The notes beneath the pieces were generated by a model. The model was not told the origin of the DNA. It worked only from the letters and a program-made list of their open reading frames with translations, and ran no database searches. Positions 33,651 to 43,700 of a stretch of DNA of 64,000 nt are shown piece by piece. Position 1 is the stretch's first letter. Each line of letters starts with the position of its first letter. The position numbers were made by a program, and so were the translations under genes. Origin of the DNA: Flagellimonas meridianipacifica (GTDB lineage Bacteria > Bacteroidota > Bacteroidia > Flavobacteriales > Flavobacteriaceae); NCBI RefSeq assembly GCF_003001695.1, contig NZ_PVYX01000002.1, positions 1,054,001 to 1,118,000 on the forward strand. Reading direction: 5' to 3'.

Positions 33651-36491
33651 CTACACCTTGCTTGGGAGTAGTCCGAACTTCTCTTTAAAGCTCTTCGTAA
33701 AGTAAGACATATTACTGTAGCCAACTGAATAGGCAATTTCCGATACTGAACCTACTTTATTTTCCAGCATTTTTCTAGCTTCATTCAAACGTATCTCAGA
33801 AACTAATTGCCCAGCCGATTTATTAAGTAATGCCTTAAGTTTGCGATGTAATTGCGCCCGACTAAATCCAACTCGGGAGGCTATGTCTTCTACTGACAGT
33901 AACTCGTTGTCAAGGTTTTCCTTAATAGTCTTTACCACTTTTTGTACAAACACATCATCTACCGATTTGAGTTCAAGATCAGATATCAGTGGAAGGTCCA
34001 ATGATTTAAATTGTTCCCAAATTTTCTTGCGAGCTTGAATCAGGTTTTTGATTCGGACTAGGAGTTCCTCGGCATCAAAGGGTTTGGTGAGATAGGCATC
34101 TGCGCCCTGCATAAGCCCAGCCAGCTTATTGGACTTTCCAGCTTTGGCCGTAAGCATGATAATGGGAATGTGACTAGTCTTTACATTGTTCTTTAAACTA
34201 TTACAAAGTTCGTAACCGTCTTTTTTAGGCATCATCACATCACTTATCACAAGATCTGGGATATGCTCGAAGGCCATTCGCTCGCCTTGTAATCCGTCAT
34301 CGGCTGTGATCAAGGTGTACTGATCTTTTAAAATTTCGAAAATGAAATCCTGCAAACTTGTATTGTCCTCGACTATCAATACTAAGTTTTCATGGTTATC
34401 TACTGGAGTGTGCATAGCACCATTCTCACTAAGTGGCACAATCGTTTGAGCTGACTTGATGGGTGATGCATCCCTCTTATTATTTTGTAGGAGTACGCTT
34501 TCCGGGAATCCGTTTGGAGTAATCGGTAACCTGACCTTTATGGAGGTGCCCCGTCCTTTTCTACTGTGAACACTGATGATCCCATTTTGTAGATCGATTA
34601 GTTCTTTGGTTAGCGCTAGACCGATACCCGATCCTTTGGCTTCGCTACCCTCAACTCGATAAAAGCGATCAAATATCCGATCGACTTCTTCCTTACACAT
34701 ACCAGCACCGGTATCGCTTATTTCAATAGATACACATTCTTCAGTATGACTTACCGCTACATTGACAGCTCCGCCTTGAGGAGTATATTTAAAGGCATTG
34801 GAAAGGAGATTGTTGAGTATTTTTTCTAGCTTGTCTTTGTCGTAATATGCATTCTCCAACTCCTCTGCAAAATTAGAATTCAGACTAATACTCTGTTCTT
34901 CTGCCACGCTCTCAAAGGAGAATACGATAGACTTGATAAATTGGATCAATCTGCCCTGAGTCAAATTTAAGTGAATTGCACCACTTTCTATTTTGGCGAT
35001 GTCTAGCAGTTGATCGATCAAGATTTGCAATCGGTTGGTATTCTTCTTTATAAGCGAATACACTTTATTGGGGAGGAGTATTGAATCTCCAGAGCCAGTC
35101 TCCGAACTTTTCTTGGCGCGCTCTAAAGGACCACTAATCAAGGTCAGAGGGGTTCTGAACTCATGACTAATATTGGCAAAAAAGCGCGTTTTAATATCGT
35201 CCAGATCTTTCATGCGGTTCATTTCGGCAATATTCCATTGGGCTTCTAATTTTGCCTCATTATTCGCTTTCATAATCACTTGGCGCCGGTAAGCAATCCC
35301 GAAAGAGAATATGATTATTTGAGCAAACATAGCCCAAGAGTGTGGTTCAAAGCCAGGAAAGTTGATCCAACCAGCAGACCAAGCACTCCCAATTATCAAA
35401 AGCACCAGTCCGATGATGGCCCCCATACCAAAGTACCTCGCAAAATTGTCTTTACGTGAGGCGATAATAATACTCAATACCAACCCTAGAAAGTTGATAA
35501 AGACCATAATGTGATTAGAGGCGCCTACTGCTATCATTCGGGGCTGAATAGAGGTAAATACCACTGTAGCTATAACAATGACCATATACAGGATCATTAA
35601 CGACGCTAGTGCTAGTATCCACTTGTCCAATCTAGGGAACTTTTCTTTGGACTGAATAAAGGACCGCCCAAAAAACCAAAACACGAAATAGACTCCCTGT
35701 GAAAAAAAGAACCAAAAAATAAAACTGTACTCATAAATGTGATCCAGTACCCCGCCTACAGACATCAACAAGGTCATAAAACAGAAGAAAACCCAAAGGG
35801 AGAAATATAAAAAAATGGTGTCCTTAACATAAAGGTATTGTAGCAAATGATACAATAAAATAATAAAGGTAACGCCTAGCATAAAAATATAGAACCCGTT
35901 GTTGAACTCATTGATTTCGTGGTAATAGGCCTGAGACGGTCCTCGAAAATTTAGATTAAAAAATGGGGGGTACCCAAAGTTATTCCCGCTTACGCGAAAT
36001 ACTAATGTTACTGGAGTACCTACCGGCACAGGATCGAGACGAATTCTATTTAACACCCAGTTTTCTTTAATGTCTCTATCACTTCTTGAATATCCAGGAC
36101 CTGTTTTTTTATGAAATAAAAGCTGTTCGTCGGCAAAAGCATAAACATCTACTTTTCCATTGCCCTTTACCCAAGCTGGACCGCCAATAAAAATATCTTT
36201 AAAATGGAGTGTCCATCCTTGAAGACTATCGACAGCGATAAAGTTTAATTCACCCCACAGTCTTTCTTGTCCCATAAAATAGCGGGGAAGTTCGTTACCT
36301 GGTATAAAAGTACCAGAGGTATTGGTAAGAATATCGGTTGCTGTTACCTCTTCATTGGTGTCGGGATAGACTTTAAGGTAGTCCCCTAATTCATGCACGG
36401 GGTATTTTGGATCCAGTTCATAGAGTTCTTGACCACACACAGAAAGTACGATCAACAAATGGAAAAATAAAAGCGGTAGACTATTTTTCAT
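33651..36491 (-). CDS. Hybrid two-component regulator (7TM sensor, kinase, receiver, AraC)
   Basis: From 36491 the protein starts with a signal peptide (MKNSLPLLFFHLLIVLSVCG). Then come an extracellular jelly-roll-like region (~20-200), about seven membrane helices (~205-390) in 7TMR-DISM style, HisKA with NISHEFRTPLTLISGP, HATPase (NNLLSNAFKYTP, GSGIGLALTKELI), receiver with the acceptor Asp in VISDVMMPKKDGY, and a C-terminal AraC helix-turn-helix (LLSVEDIASRVGFSRAQLHRKL, VSEIAYSVGYSNMSYFTKSF). It senses an external signal and acts directly on DNA. The divergent cupin-lipoprotein unit is the obvious target. Confidence 0.88.
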   Translation of the reverse strand: MKNSLPLLFFHLLIVLSVCGQELYELDPKYPVHELGDYLKVYPDTNEEVTATDILTNTSGTFIPGNELPRYFMGQERLWGELNFIAVDSLQGWTLHFKDIFIGGPAWVKGNGKVDVYAFADEQLLFHKKTGPGYSRSDRDIKENWVLNRIRLDPVPVGTPVTLVFRVSGNNFGYPPFFNLNFRGPSQAYYHEINEFNNGFYIFMLGVTFIILLYHLLQYLYVKDTIFLYFSLWVFFCFMTLLMSVGGVLDHIYEYSFIFWFFFSQGVYFVFWFFGRSFIQSKEKFPRLDKWILALASLMILYMVIVIATVVFTSIQPRMIAVGASNHIMVFINFLGLVLSIIIASRKDNFARYFGMGAIIGLVLLIIGSAWSAGWINFPGFEPHSWAMFAQIIIFSFGIAYRRQVIMKANNEAKLEAQWNIAEMNRMKDLDDIKTRFFANISHEFRTPLTLISGPLERAKKSSETGSGDSILLPNKVYSLIKKNTNRLQILIDQLLDIAKIESGAIHLNLTQGRLIQFIKSIVFSFESVAEEQSISLNSNFAEELENAYYDKDKLEKILNNLLSNAFKYTPQGGAVNVAVSHTEECVSIEISDTGAGMCKEEVDRIFDRFYRVEGSEAKGSGIGLALTKELIDLQNGIISVHSRKGRGTSIKVRLPITPNGFPESVLLQNNKRDASPIKSAQTIVPLSENGAMHTPVDNHENLVLIVEDNTSLQDFIFEILKDQYTLITADDGLQGERMAFEHIPDLVISDVMMPKKDGYELCNSLKNNVKTSHIPIIMLTAKAGKSNKLAGLMQGADAYLTKPFDAEELLVRIKNLIQARKKIWEQFKSLDLPLISDLELKSVDDVFVQKVVKTIKENLDNELLSVEDIASRVGFSRAQLHRKLKALLNKSAGQLVSEIRLNEARKMLENKVGSVSEIAYSVGYSNMSYFTKSFKEKFGLLPSKV

Positions 36492-36675
36492 TGTTCTGAA
36501 ACCAAAAGATACTGAAATCATCAGTTCCTTTTGATAAAGCTAAGGTCAAAATATTAAGAATCAGCCAGTAACACTCAGGTTTCATTAAGTAACAATTTGG
36601 TATCATAGTCACTTTGATGTTACAAAACAATCACTCTTTGCAACTTCTATGTCATTCTAGTATGTGGACTAGAAA

Positions 36676-36683
36676 TAGGTTTG
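36676..36683 (+). promoter_or_regulatory. -7 element TAGGTTTG of the cupin operon
   Basis: Exact TAnnTTTG match, 50 bp before the cupin start. An inverted GTAACA / TGTTAC pair lies upstream near 36590-36625 and might bind the hybrid regulator. Confidence 0.5.
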
Positions 36684-36733
36684 TATCAACATTGTAAAGG
36701 GTCTAGAAAACCTATAATTCAAACACAGACATC

Positions 36734-37282
36734 ATGAACAGAAAAAAGTTTTTGACTCAATTAGGGAGCGCTGGCTTACTCACGCTTATTCCGATCAAGC
36801 GGTCTTTTCCTGCCTCAAAGGCATCATTAAGTCAGGCAACAGTAGCTACTAAAGAAAAAATCATGCTGAGCGGAGAGGGTGAAGTATTAAAGGTACTCGG
36901 AGAAATTCAAACCCATAAACTGAGTGGAGCTGATACGAACAATCAAATCACCGAATGGGTCAACGAAGCGCCGCCTGGAATGGGAATACCTATGCACATA
37001 CATACGAAAGAAGATGAGATTTTTAGAGTATTAAAAGGACAGGTAAAAATAACAGTGGGTACCAACACGGTCGTGTTGAGTCCTGGAGATATGGCTTATG
37101 CGCCAAAAAATATTCCTCATGCTTGGGAAATAGTCGGGATGGAAACCGCAAGTATGGCCACCAGCGCCTTTCCCGCAGGGATGGAGCTTATGTTTGAAGA
37201 ATTGGACGCGTTACCTGATGGCCCCCCAGATCTTGAACGGGTCGCCCAGATTTGTGCTAACTACGGAATTCGATTTGTATAA
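36734..37282 (+). CDS. Exported cupin-domain protein
   Basis: A 182-residue protein with a signal-like N-terminus (MNRKKFLTQLGSAGLLTLIP; Tat-like but without an RR pair) and a cupin domain: PMHIHTKEDEIFRVLKGQ holds the first metal-binding motif (two His and Glu), and PGDMAYAPKNIPHAWE the second. A metal-dependent dioxygenase, isomerase or sensor function is possible. It lies divergent from the hybrid regulator. Confidence 0.8.
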   Translation: MNRKKFLTQLGSAGLLTLIPIKRSFPASKASLSQATVATKEKIMLSGEGEVLKVLGEIQTHKLSGADTNNQITEWVNEAPPGMGIPMHIHTKEDEIFRVLKGQVKITVGTNTVVLSPGDMAYAPKNIPHAWEIVGMETASMATSAFPAGMELMFEELDALPDGPPDLERVAQICANYGIRFV

Positions 37283-37308
37283 ATTAAAATTTTTTAAAAC
37301 TCAAGATT

Positions 37309-37815
37309 ATGGAAACTAAACACTTATTAAAAATGTATGTGCTCATCGCTCTTAGTACTCTTACGGTAGGCTGTAGCACAGATGATGACAATGAAGAATC
37401 TTTAGCACTGTGGGAAATTGAAGTAAACGAGCTTAAGACGGCCACCGCTAAATATAGGGATGTCCAAGTGGCTGCCGATGAAGGATTTATAGATGTTTCT
37501 GGTTTTGTGCCCAATATGGGACATCATTACTTATCCCCGTCACGAGTGGATGACATCGTGAAACTAGATGAACCAGAAATAGTCTTATATGCTCCTGATA
37601 CAAATGGTATCATGCAGATGGTCGCCGTAGAATTTGTCGTACCTGTGGAGGACCTGGAAAATCCAGGAGCACCTCCAGAAGGTTTTACTGGTGATCTGGA
37701 TGTATGGCATTTAAATACCAATTTAAGTCAGTGGCAATTACACGTGTGGGTTGTACGAGAAAATCCTGATGGCATCTTTGCTGAATTTAATCCAGCTATA
37801 GGAACAGGGGATTAG
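37309..37815 (+). CDS. Hypothetical lipoprotein
   Basis: A 168-residue protein with lipobox TVGC (Cys near residue 22) followed by an acidic linker (STDDDNEES). The mature part has conserved-looking aromatic and Pro patterns (PNMGHHYLSP, WQLHVWVVRENPDGIF) but no family I can name. It is 26 bp after the cupin gene and followed by a strong terminator, so the two form a closed operon. Confidence 0.6.
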   Translation: METKHLLKMYVLIALSTLTVGCSTDDDNEESLALWEIEVNELKTATAKYRDVQVAADEGFIDVSGFVPNMGHHYLSPSRVDDIVKLDEPEIVLYAPDTNGIMQMVAVEFVVPVEDLENPGAPPEGFTGDLDVWHLNTNLSQWQLHVWVVRENPDGIFAEFNPAIGTGD

Positions 37816-37892
37816 ACCATTTCATTGTATGTGGAGTCTATACCCTAAGAATCGGGGGAATCTTAGGACTACAGGCAACGCCTTTGAAATAT

Positions 37893-37921
37893 AAAACCGC
37901 AAGCATCTATGCTGCGGTTTT
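37893..37921 (+). terminator. Rho-independent terminator
   Basis: AAAACCGC / GCGGTTTT stem, extended by AGCA / TGCT, with a T-run after it. It ends the cupin-lipoprotein operon. Confidence 0.85.
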
Positions 37922-38149
37922 TTCTTATTTGCAGGCTTTTGATTTAATTTCAGGGAAAAAGGATCCGTGAACTCATTTCTAAAGTACTTTTTGAATTATT
38001 GGCTGAGCCTGTATGCTTTTGAATCTGGTCAAGGTGCTTCTTTTTTATAACATAAGCCTAGCAAGAAACTTATGAGATCATCTACCCGTGCATATCACGT
38101 TTTGTTAAAAGGTCTCTAGTTGCAACGTAACTCTTATTTTTACTTTGCA

Positions 38150-38177
38150 TTCTTACGCTTTCGCGAAAGCGTAAGAA
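38150..38177. repeat. 28-bp perfect palindrome around GCTTTCGCGAAAGC
   Basis: Perfect inverted repeat centred between 38163 and 38164, with core ACGCTTTCGCGAAAGCGT. It lies 18 bp before the hypothetical gene at 38195. Shorter versions of the core occur at 42471-42482 and 55833-55842, all inside the element. Confidence 0.8.
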
Positions 38178-38194
38178 ACCCTAAAACATAAACA

Positions 38195-38545
38195 ATGATG
38201 AACCATCCCACCATAAACCGTAGTGCACTCTTAGTAGTACCTAAACAACCCTTTTACGATTGGAGCAATGCCCTTACACCCGATCTAACTCCCGTTAGCA
38301 TAGAAAATATTTCAGATTACAACACTTATTTACTAGAAGATGAGCTATTTCTAGACAACCCTAAAAAGGAATTAAATAAGTACTGGAAAACCATCTTCAT
38401 AAGTGAACTATTTGGGCAGTGGACAAATGAAGAGGACTATCCAGACCTAAGTTGGGAGTTATTTACCCATTGGTTTGATTTTTATAAATCTTCGATAATA
38501 AGTGATCTTACCGATGCGCCTTTGTATACTGAAGAGTACGGATAA
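38195..38545 (+). CDS. Conserved hypothetical acidic protein
   Basis: A 116-residue soluble acidic protein; the motifs NRSALLVVPKQPFYDW and LFTHWFDF look conserved, but I cannot name a family. An ATG three bases in is an alternative start. The 28-bp palindrome lies directly upstream and may be a regulator site. No operon partner. Confidence 0.5.
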   Translation: MMNHPTINRSALLVVPKQPFYDWSNALTPDLTPVSIENISDYNTYLLEDELFLDNPKKELNKYWKTIFISELFGQWTNEEDYPDLSWELFTHWFDFYKSSIISDLTDAPLYTEEYG

Positions 38546-38772
38546 AAAAGATACTTTTCTCTAAGTTGGAAAAAAGAGAGCTAATCAAAGTTTGATTTTT
38601 TTAGTTCAGCGGTCTTTAGGATTCTTAAATGTTATGATACCGAATTAGCAATTTGTTGATGAATTTTTGGAAGTTCTTAAAGGTTTTGCCTCTATTTGAA
38701 TTAGAAGTAAGGTATTCCGTATACTTCTGATGACTCTTGAATCCAGTCTTAATCTTAGATTAAAAAAATGTT

Positions 38773-38822
38773 TACTATAATACACATTTTATTAATTTTA
38801 CTTATATTTGTGTACTATAATA
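38773..38822 (+). promoter_or_regulatory. HipBA promoter with repeated operator
   Basis: Two direct copies of TACTATAATA (38773-38782, 38813-38822) 40 bp apart flank an exact -7 element TATATTTG (38803-38810). The second copy overlaps the expected transcription start. Direct autoregulation by the HipB-like protein through these repeats is likely. Confidence 0.6.
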
Positions 38823-38829
38823 AACAATT

Positions 38830-39093
38830 ATGATTGATTCTATTACAATCAAAGCTGTAAAATCCAGGCTGGGCGAGCTTTGTAAGTCTAAAAGACAAAG
38901 TTACGATATGTCTCAACAAGATCTTGGCGATGCTTTAGGGTTGTCTAGATATACGATTCAGAAATTTGAAAGTGGTAAAAATGCCACTTTGGATACAGTT
39001 TTAAAGATTGCCAATCATTTCGGTTTACTACAATCCATTTTTAAAGGCGTTAATCAAGTCGTTGATGAACAAAACGACATTTCACTGTATTAA
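38830..39093 (+). CDS. hipB: HipB-like antitoxin (XRE helix-turn-helix)
   Basis: An 87-residue protein with an XRE-type helix-turn-helix (MSQQDLGDALGLSRYTIQKFESGKNATLDTVLKIANHFG) and a short C-terminal strand. Its position 3 bp before the HipA-like gene identifies it as the antitoxin and autorepressor. Confidence 0.82.
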   Translation: MIDSITIKAVKSRLGELCKSKRQSYDMSQQDLGDALGLSRYTIQKFESGKNATLDTVLKIANHFGLLQSIFKGVNQVVDEQNDISLY

Positions 39094-39096
39094 TAG

Positions 39097-40356
39097 ATGG
39101 CTAGAGATAAAACATTAGCTATAATTGCTTTCGGTCAAGAGATAGGGAAACTAGGCTATGATATAGATCAGGGTAAATCAATTTTTCAATATAATCCTGA
39201 TTTTTTGGAGTCTGGCCAATACTCAAAACTATTTCCGTTTATTTTTAAACGTACAAAACCTGCACAGGTATTTACCGAATTCCAACAAGACACCTTCCAG
39301 GGATTACCACCAATGATAGCCGATTCGTTGCCAGATACCTTTGGTAACCTCATTTTTCAAGAATGGCTAACAGCAAGAGGTATTCAGAAAGTAACACCAT
39401 TAGAACAGTTGGCTTATGTAGCAGATCGTGGTATGGGTGCTTTGGAATACAAACCTGTGAAAGAACTACCAAATACTACTTCTATCAACATAGATGATAT
39501 TATTAGCATTTTGTCAACCGTTTTAAAGCTAAAGGACAACACGTCTGGTGCTTCTCTTGATGAATCATCATTATTAAACGTTTTTAAAATAGGGAGTTCT
39601 GCAGGTGGCGCAAGACCAAAAATTTTAATCTCAGAACATAAGGAAACAGGAGCAATTATAGCAGGTGATAGAGAAACTAGCGACGAATACAACCACTATC
39701 TAGTCAAGCTACACCTTGACGATAGCGATGGCTACAACAAAGAAAAAGTGGAATACGCTTATTATTTGCTAGCACAAGAAGCAGGTATTGATATGATGCA
39801 GTCTAAGCTAATAGAAAATAAGCACTTCGCCACCTTACGTTATGACAGACAAAACGGAGAAAAGCAACACGTATTGACTGTTACAGGGCTAACAGGTTGG
39901 GATTTTAAAAGTCAACCAGAAAACTTGTCTTATGAAAATGTGTTTAAGGTAGCCTTAGGATTGGAAGTGCCACATAAAGATTTACAACAACTGTTTAAAC
40001 GTATGGTATTTAATGTTGTATTTAGAAACGTAGACGACCATTTAAAGAACCACAGTTTTATTTATAACAAAGAAAAAGATAGCTGGAATATAGGACCAGC
40101 ATACGATTTGACGTATGCACTAAATCCACTGTTTACATTTAAAACTACGGCTAGAGCTTTGTCTATTAATGGAAAGCGCACTGAGATTACTTTAAAAGAC
40201 GTGCTAACGATTGCCGAAGAATTTGTCATTAAAAATCCCAAAGGGATTATTGAGGATGTGCAGGCGTTGATTCCAAGATGGATGGAGATTTCAACAGAAC
40301 AGGAAATACCAGAGAAAATAACTAACCGAATATATAAAGACCTAATCAGGCTATAA
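39097..40356 (+). CDS. hipA: HipA-family toxin kinase
   Basis: A 419-residue HipA-like Ser/Thr kinase: SSAGGARPKIL (the P-loop-like segment with autophosphorylation potential), the catalytic loop NVDDHLKNHSF and the metal-binding PAYDLTYALNP. HipA of E. coli phosphorylates glutamyl-tRNA synthetase and causes persistence; the target here is unknown. The N-terminal domain (KLGYDIDQGKSIFQYNPDFL) is intact, so it is full length. Confidence 0.85.
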   Translation: MARDKTLAIIAFGQEIGKLGYDIDQGKSIFQYNPDFLESGQYSKLFPFIFKRTKPAQVFTEFQQDTFQGLPPMIADSLPDTFGNLIFQEWLTARGIQKVTPLEQLAYVADRGMGALEYKPVKELPNTTSINIDDIISILSTVLKLKDNTSGASLDESSLLNVFKIGSSAGGARPKILISEHKETGAIIAGDRETSDEYNHYLVKLHLDDSDGYNKEKVEYAYYLLAQEAGIDMMQSKLIENKHFATLRYDRQNGEKQHVLTVTGLTGWDFKSQPENLSYENVFKVALGLEVPHKDLQQLFKRMVFNVVFRNVDDHLKNHSFIYNKEKDSWNIGPAYDLTYALNPLFTFKTTARALSINGKRTEITLKDVLTIAEEFVIKNPKGIIEDVQALIPRWMEISTEQEIPEKITNRIYKDLIRL

Positions 40357-40407
40357 ATACTTAATGCAAAAACAACCATAAAATTAGCACAACTTGAAAG
40401 CTTTCTA

Positions 40408-40632
40408 ATGAAATTGGACATTGACCAAATCATTAAATGTTTTAAAAAGTACACAACATTTTCAACTGGAAATAGACCGCCAAGTCGAAAAGAGTTTTTA
40501 ATAAATACGGAAGAAAAAGAACAAGATCCCAATTTTACAGGAGATATGGAGGCTTTATTGAGAACGGGAATAGCATATAATCAGGAAAAAGCTTTTGAAT
40601 GGCTTAAAAGCGAATTGATAAACAAGATATAA
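40408..40632 (+). CDS. Small hypothetical protein between HipA and the RM genes
   Basis: Seventy-four residues, charged and helical (IDQIIKCFKKYTTFSTGNRPPSRKEFLINTEE), no recognised family. It might be an accessory of HipBA or of the restriction module. A 110-bp gap separates it from the RM gene. Confidence 0.45.
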   Translation: MKLDIDQIIKCFKKYTTFSTGNRPPSRKEFLINTEEKEQDPNFTGDMEALLRTGIAYNQEKAFEWLKSELINKI

Positions 40633-40741
40633 AGGCAGTAAAAAAAATCAAAATTATACAGCTCACTTTGGAAAAGCTGTGTTTCATCCAAGCAAATTAT
40701 GTTTTCTTTTAAAGAAACGTTGTAATACTATATAAAGTCGA

Positions 40742-43700
40742 ATGGCATTATTTCAAACATCAGTACTTAAACAACATAGCAGCCTGCAAGACAATGTAGC
40801 AGTTGAAAAAGCATACAAGAAGTATCAGAAGTATTTTTTAAATCCTACAATACAAGAGAATATTAAGAGTAGTAAAGAAGAGCAGTTTCAAGCTACCTTT
40901 CTAACACAACTTTTTGTCAACATCTTGGGCTACACCATTAACCCCAGTCCCAAGTACAACATTACCACAGAGTTTAAAAACCAAAAAAATGCACGCAAGG
41001 CAGATGGTGCTATACTTAAAGACGGCCAAGCTATTGGTGTTATAGAATTAAAAGGAACAAAAACCAAGGATTTAGAAAGCATACGAAGGCAAGCATTTGA
41101 TTATAAGGCAAATCAAAAAGGCTGTGTCTATGTCATTACCTCAAACTTTGAAAAGCTTCGTTTTTACGTTAATGATGCCACCGAGTTTGAAGAGTTTAAC
41201 CTCTTTGAGCTATCACAAGAACGTTTTCAATTACTGTACTTATGCTTACACAAGGATAACATACTTAGAAATCTACCGCTTACAATTAAAGAGGCATCCA
41301 TAGTAGAAGAAGAAAAAATCACAAAGTCGTTTTACAGTGATTATTCGGTTTTTAAGAGAGAGTTGTTTCGTGATTTGGTAAAGCGTAATGCAAAACGATT
41401 GCGAAACGAAGCTAATCTAATTGGTAATGAACAAGATTTCGATGAGCATACCCAAGCAGAGTTGCAACGACTGGAGAAAAATGTAAAACTCACTTTATTT
41501 AAAAAGTCACAGAGACTCATAGACCGTTTCCTGTTCATCTTCTTTGCAGAAGATAGAATGCTGCTGCCATCCAACTCTACATTACAAATACTAAACAAGT
41601 GGAAAGACGATTGGGATTTTGGAGATGAAAGACCCTTATATGGCCTTTTCAAACAGTATTTTAATTTTTTGGATGTAGGTCGAAAAGGCACGGAAAAGCG
41701 TGCAGAAATTTATGCTTACAATGGGGGTTTGTTTAAACCTGATGCCATTTTAGACAGCCTGGATATAGATAATGACCTGTTGTATAAATACACCTTAAAA
41801 CTGGCTAATTACGATTTTGAAAGTCAGGTAGATGTAAACATATTAGGACACATCTTTGAAAACTCATTAAACGAGATAGAAAGTGTAAACGCAGAGATTG
41901 AAGGTGGCGAATTCGACAAGCAAAAAAGCAAACGTAAAAAAGATGGTGTCTTTTACACACCCAAATACATTACTAAGTACATCGTAGAAAATACTGTAGG
42001 CAAACTCTGTGAAGAAAAGAAAGCCGAGTTAGGTTTCCACGAAGAAGAATATTTTAAAGGACGTAAGAACCGTAACAAAGCAACAATTGAAAAATTGGTT
42101 GCTATTCTGGATACCTATCGCAACTGGTTATTGCAAATTACCATCTGTGACCCAGCTTGTGGTTCTGGTGCTTTTTTAAACCAAGCATTAGATTTTTTAA
42201 TAAAAGAGCATACCTATATAGACGAGTTAAAAGCGAAAGTATTAGGTGGTGGCTTACAGTTTCCGGATATAGAAAATACCATTTTAGAAAACAACATCTT
42301 TGGTGTAGACCTTAACGAAGAAAGTGTAGAAATCGCTAAACTATCACTTTGGTTACGTACTGCTCAACCACGACGTAAACTAAACGATTTAAGTAGTAAT
42401 ATTAAGTGCGGTAACAGCTTAATAGACAGTAAAAGTGTTGCAGGAGATAAAGCCTTTAATTGGGAAATCGCTTTCGCGAAAGTGTTTGAAAAAGGTGGTT
42501 TTGATGTGATTATTGGGAATCCGCCTTATGTGAGAGTCCAAAGTTTAAAAGAGTATTATTTTGACCATACTATATACTATGAGAAAAATTATAAGTCGAC
42601 AACTGGAAACTATGATATCTATGCTTTATTCATAGAAAAGTCATACAATTTAATTAATCAACAAGGTTGTGTTTCTTTCATACTGCCTCACAAGTTTCTA
42701 ATAGCGGATTTCGGTAAAGGTATTAGGGAATATTTATTAGAGAAGAGAGCTATTACAGAACTGGTAAGTTTTGGCTCTGATTTGGTATTTCAAGATGCAA
42801 CAACGTATACCTGCATTATTGATTTAGCAAAAAATAGGAGTGATACATTTCTATACAAAGAGATTAATCCAAACGATTTATTTGAAAAAATTGATTTTGG
42901 AAAAATAAGATATGATAATTTAACAAGTGAGCAATGGATTCTGACCGATGAGAATATTGGGATAATACTTGATAAGCTTCTTTCCCAACCTTTAAGTTTA
43001 AAGACTGAATTCACTCGATTTGTTCAGGGAATTATAACTGGTAAAGATGCTGTATTTTGCGTTGAAGGTACTGTGTCAGGAGGTTATTTAGAAATAAAAC
43101 CTGAAGATATTACAGGACAAACACATTATATTGAAGTTGGTATATTAAAACCACATTTACGTGGTCAAGATATAAAACCATACACCAACCTGAAGAACAA
43201 TGAATGGTTAATATTTCCATATTCAATAGAGAATGATAAGGCTACATTAATTGAACCAGATTTCTTGAGTTCAAAATACCCAAAGGCATTTGAGTATTTA
43301 AGACAATTCGAAAGTATTTTAAGAGATAGAGAGAAAGGTAAATTTGATAACGACTACTGGTATCAATATAGTAGGAATCAGGCAATCTCAATTTTGGAAC
43401 AACCAAAGCTAATAACACCTGAGGTATGTTTTGGTGGTAGTTTTACATTAGATTTGAACAACTTTTATCATAATAGTAAATGCCATACATTATTACTATC
43501 CGAGAAATCCGCATATTCTTATAAAAGTGTTTTACCAATACTTAATAGTAAACTATTCTGGTTTTATTTATCAAGTTCAGGAAATGTTTTGAGAGGCGGT
43601 TACATTGGTGTGAAGCGTAAAGTGTTAGAACCTTTTGGGCTTCCTAATTCTGAAAACATTGATAGTTCAAAGTTTGAGAATTTTTCCACGACAATATTGT

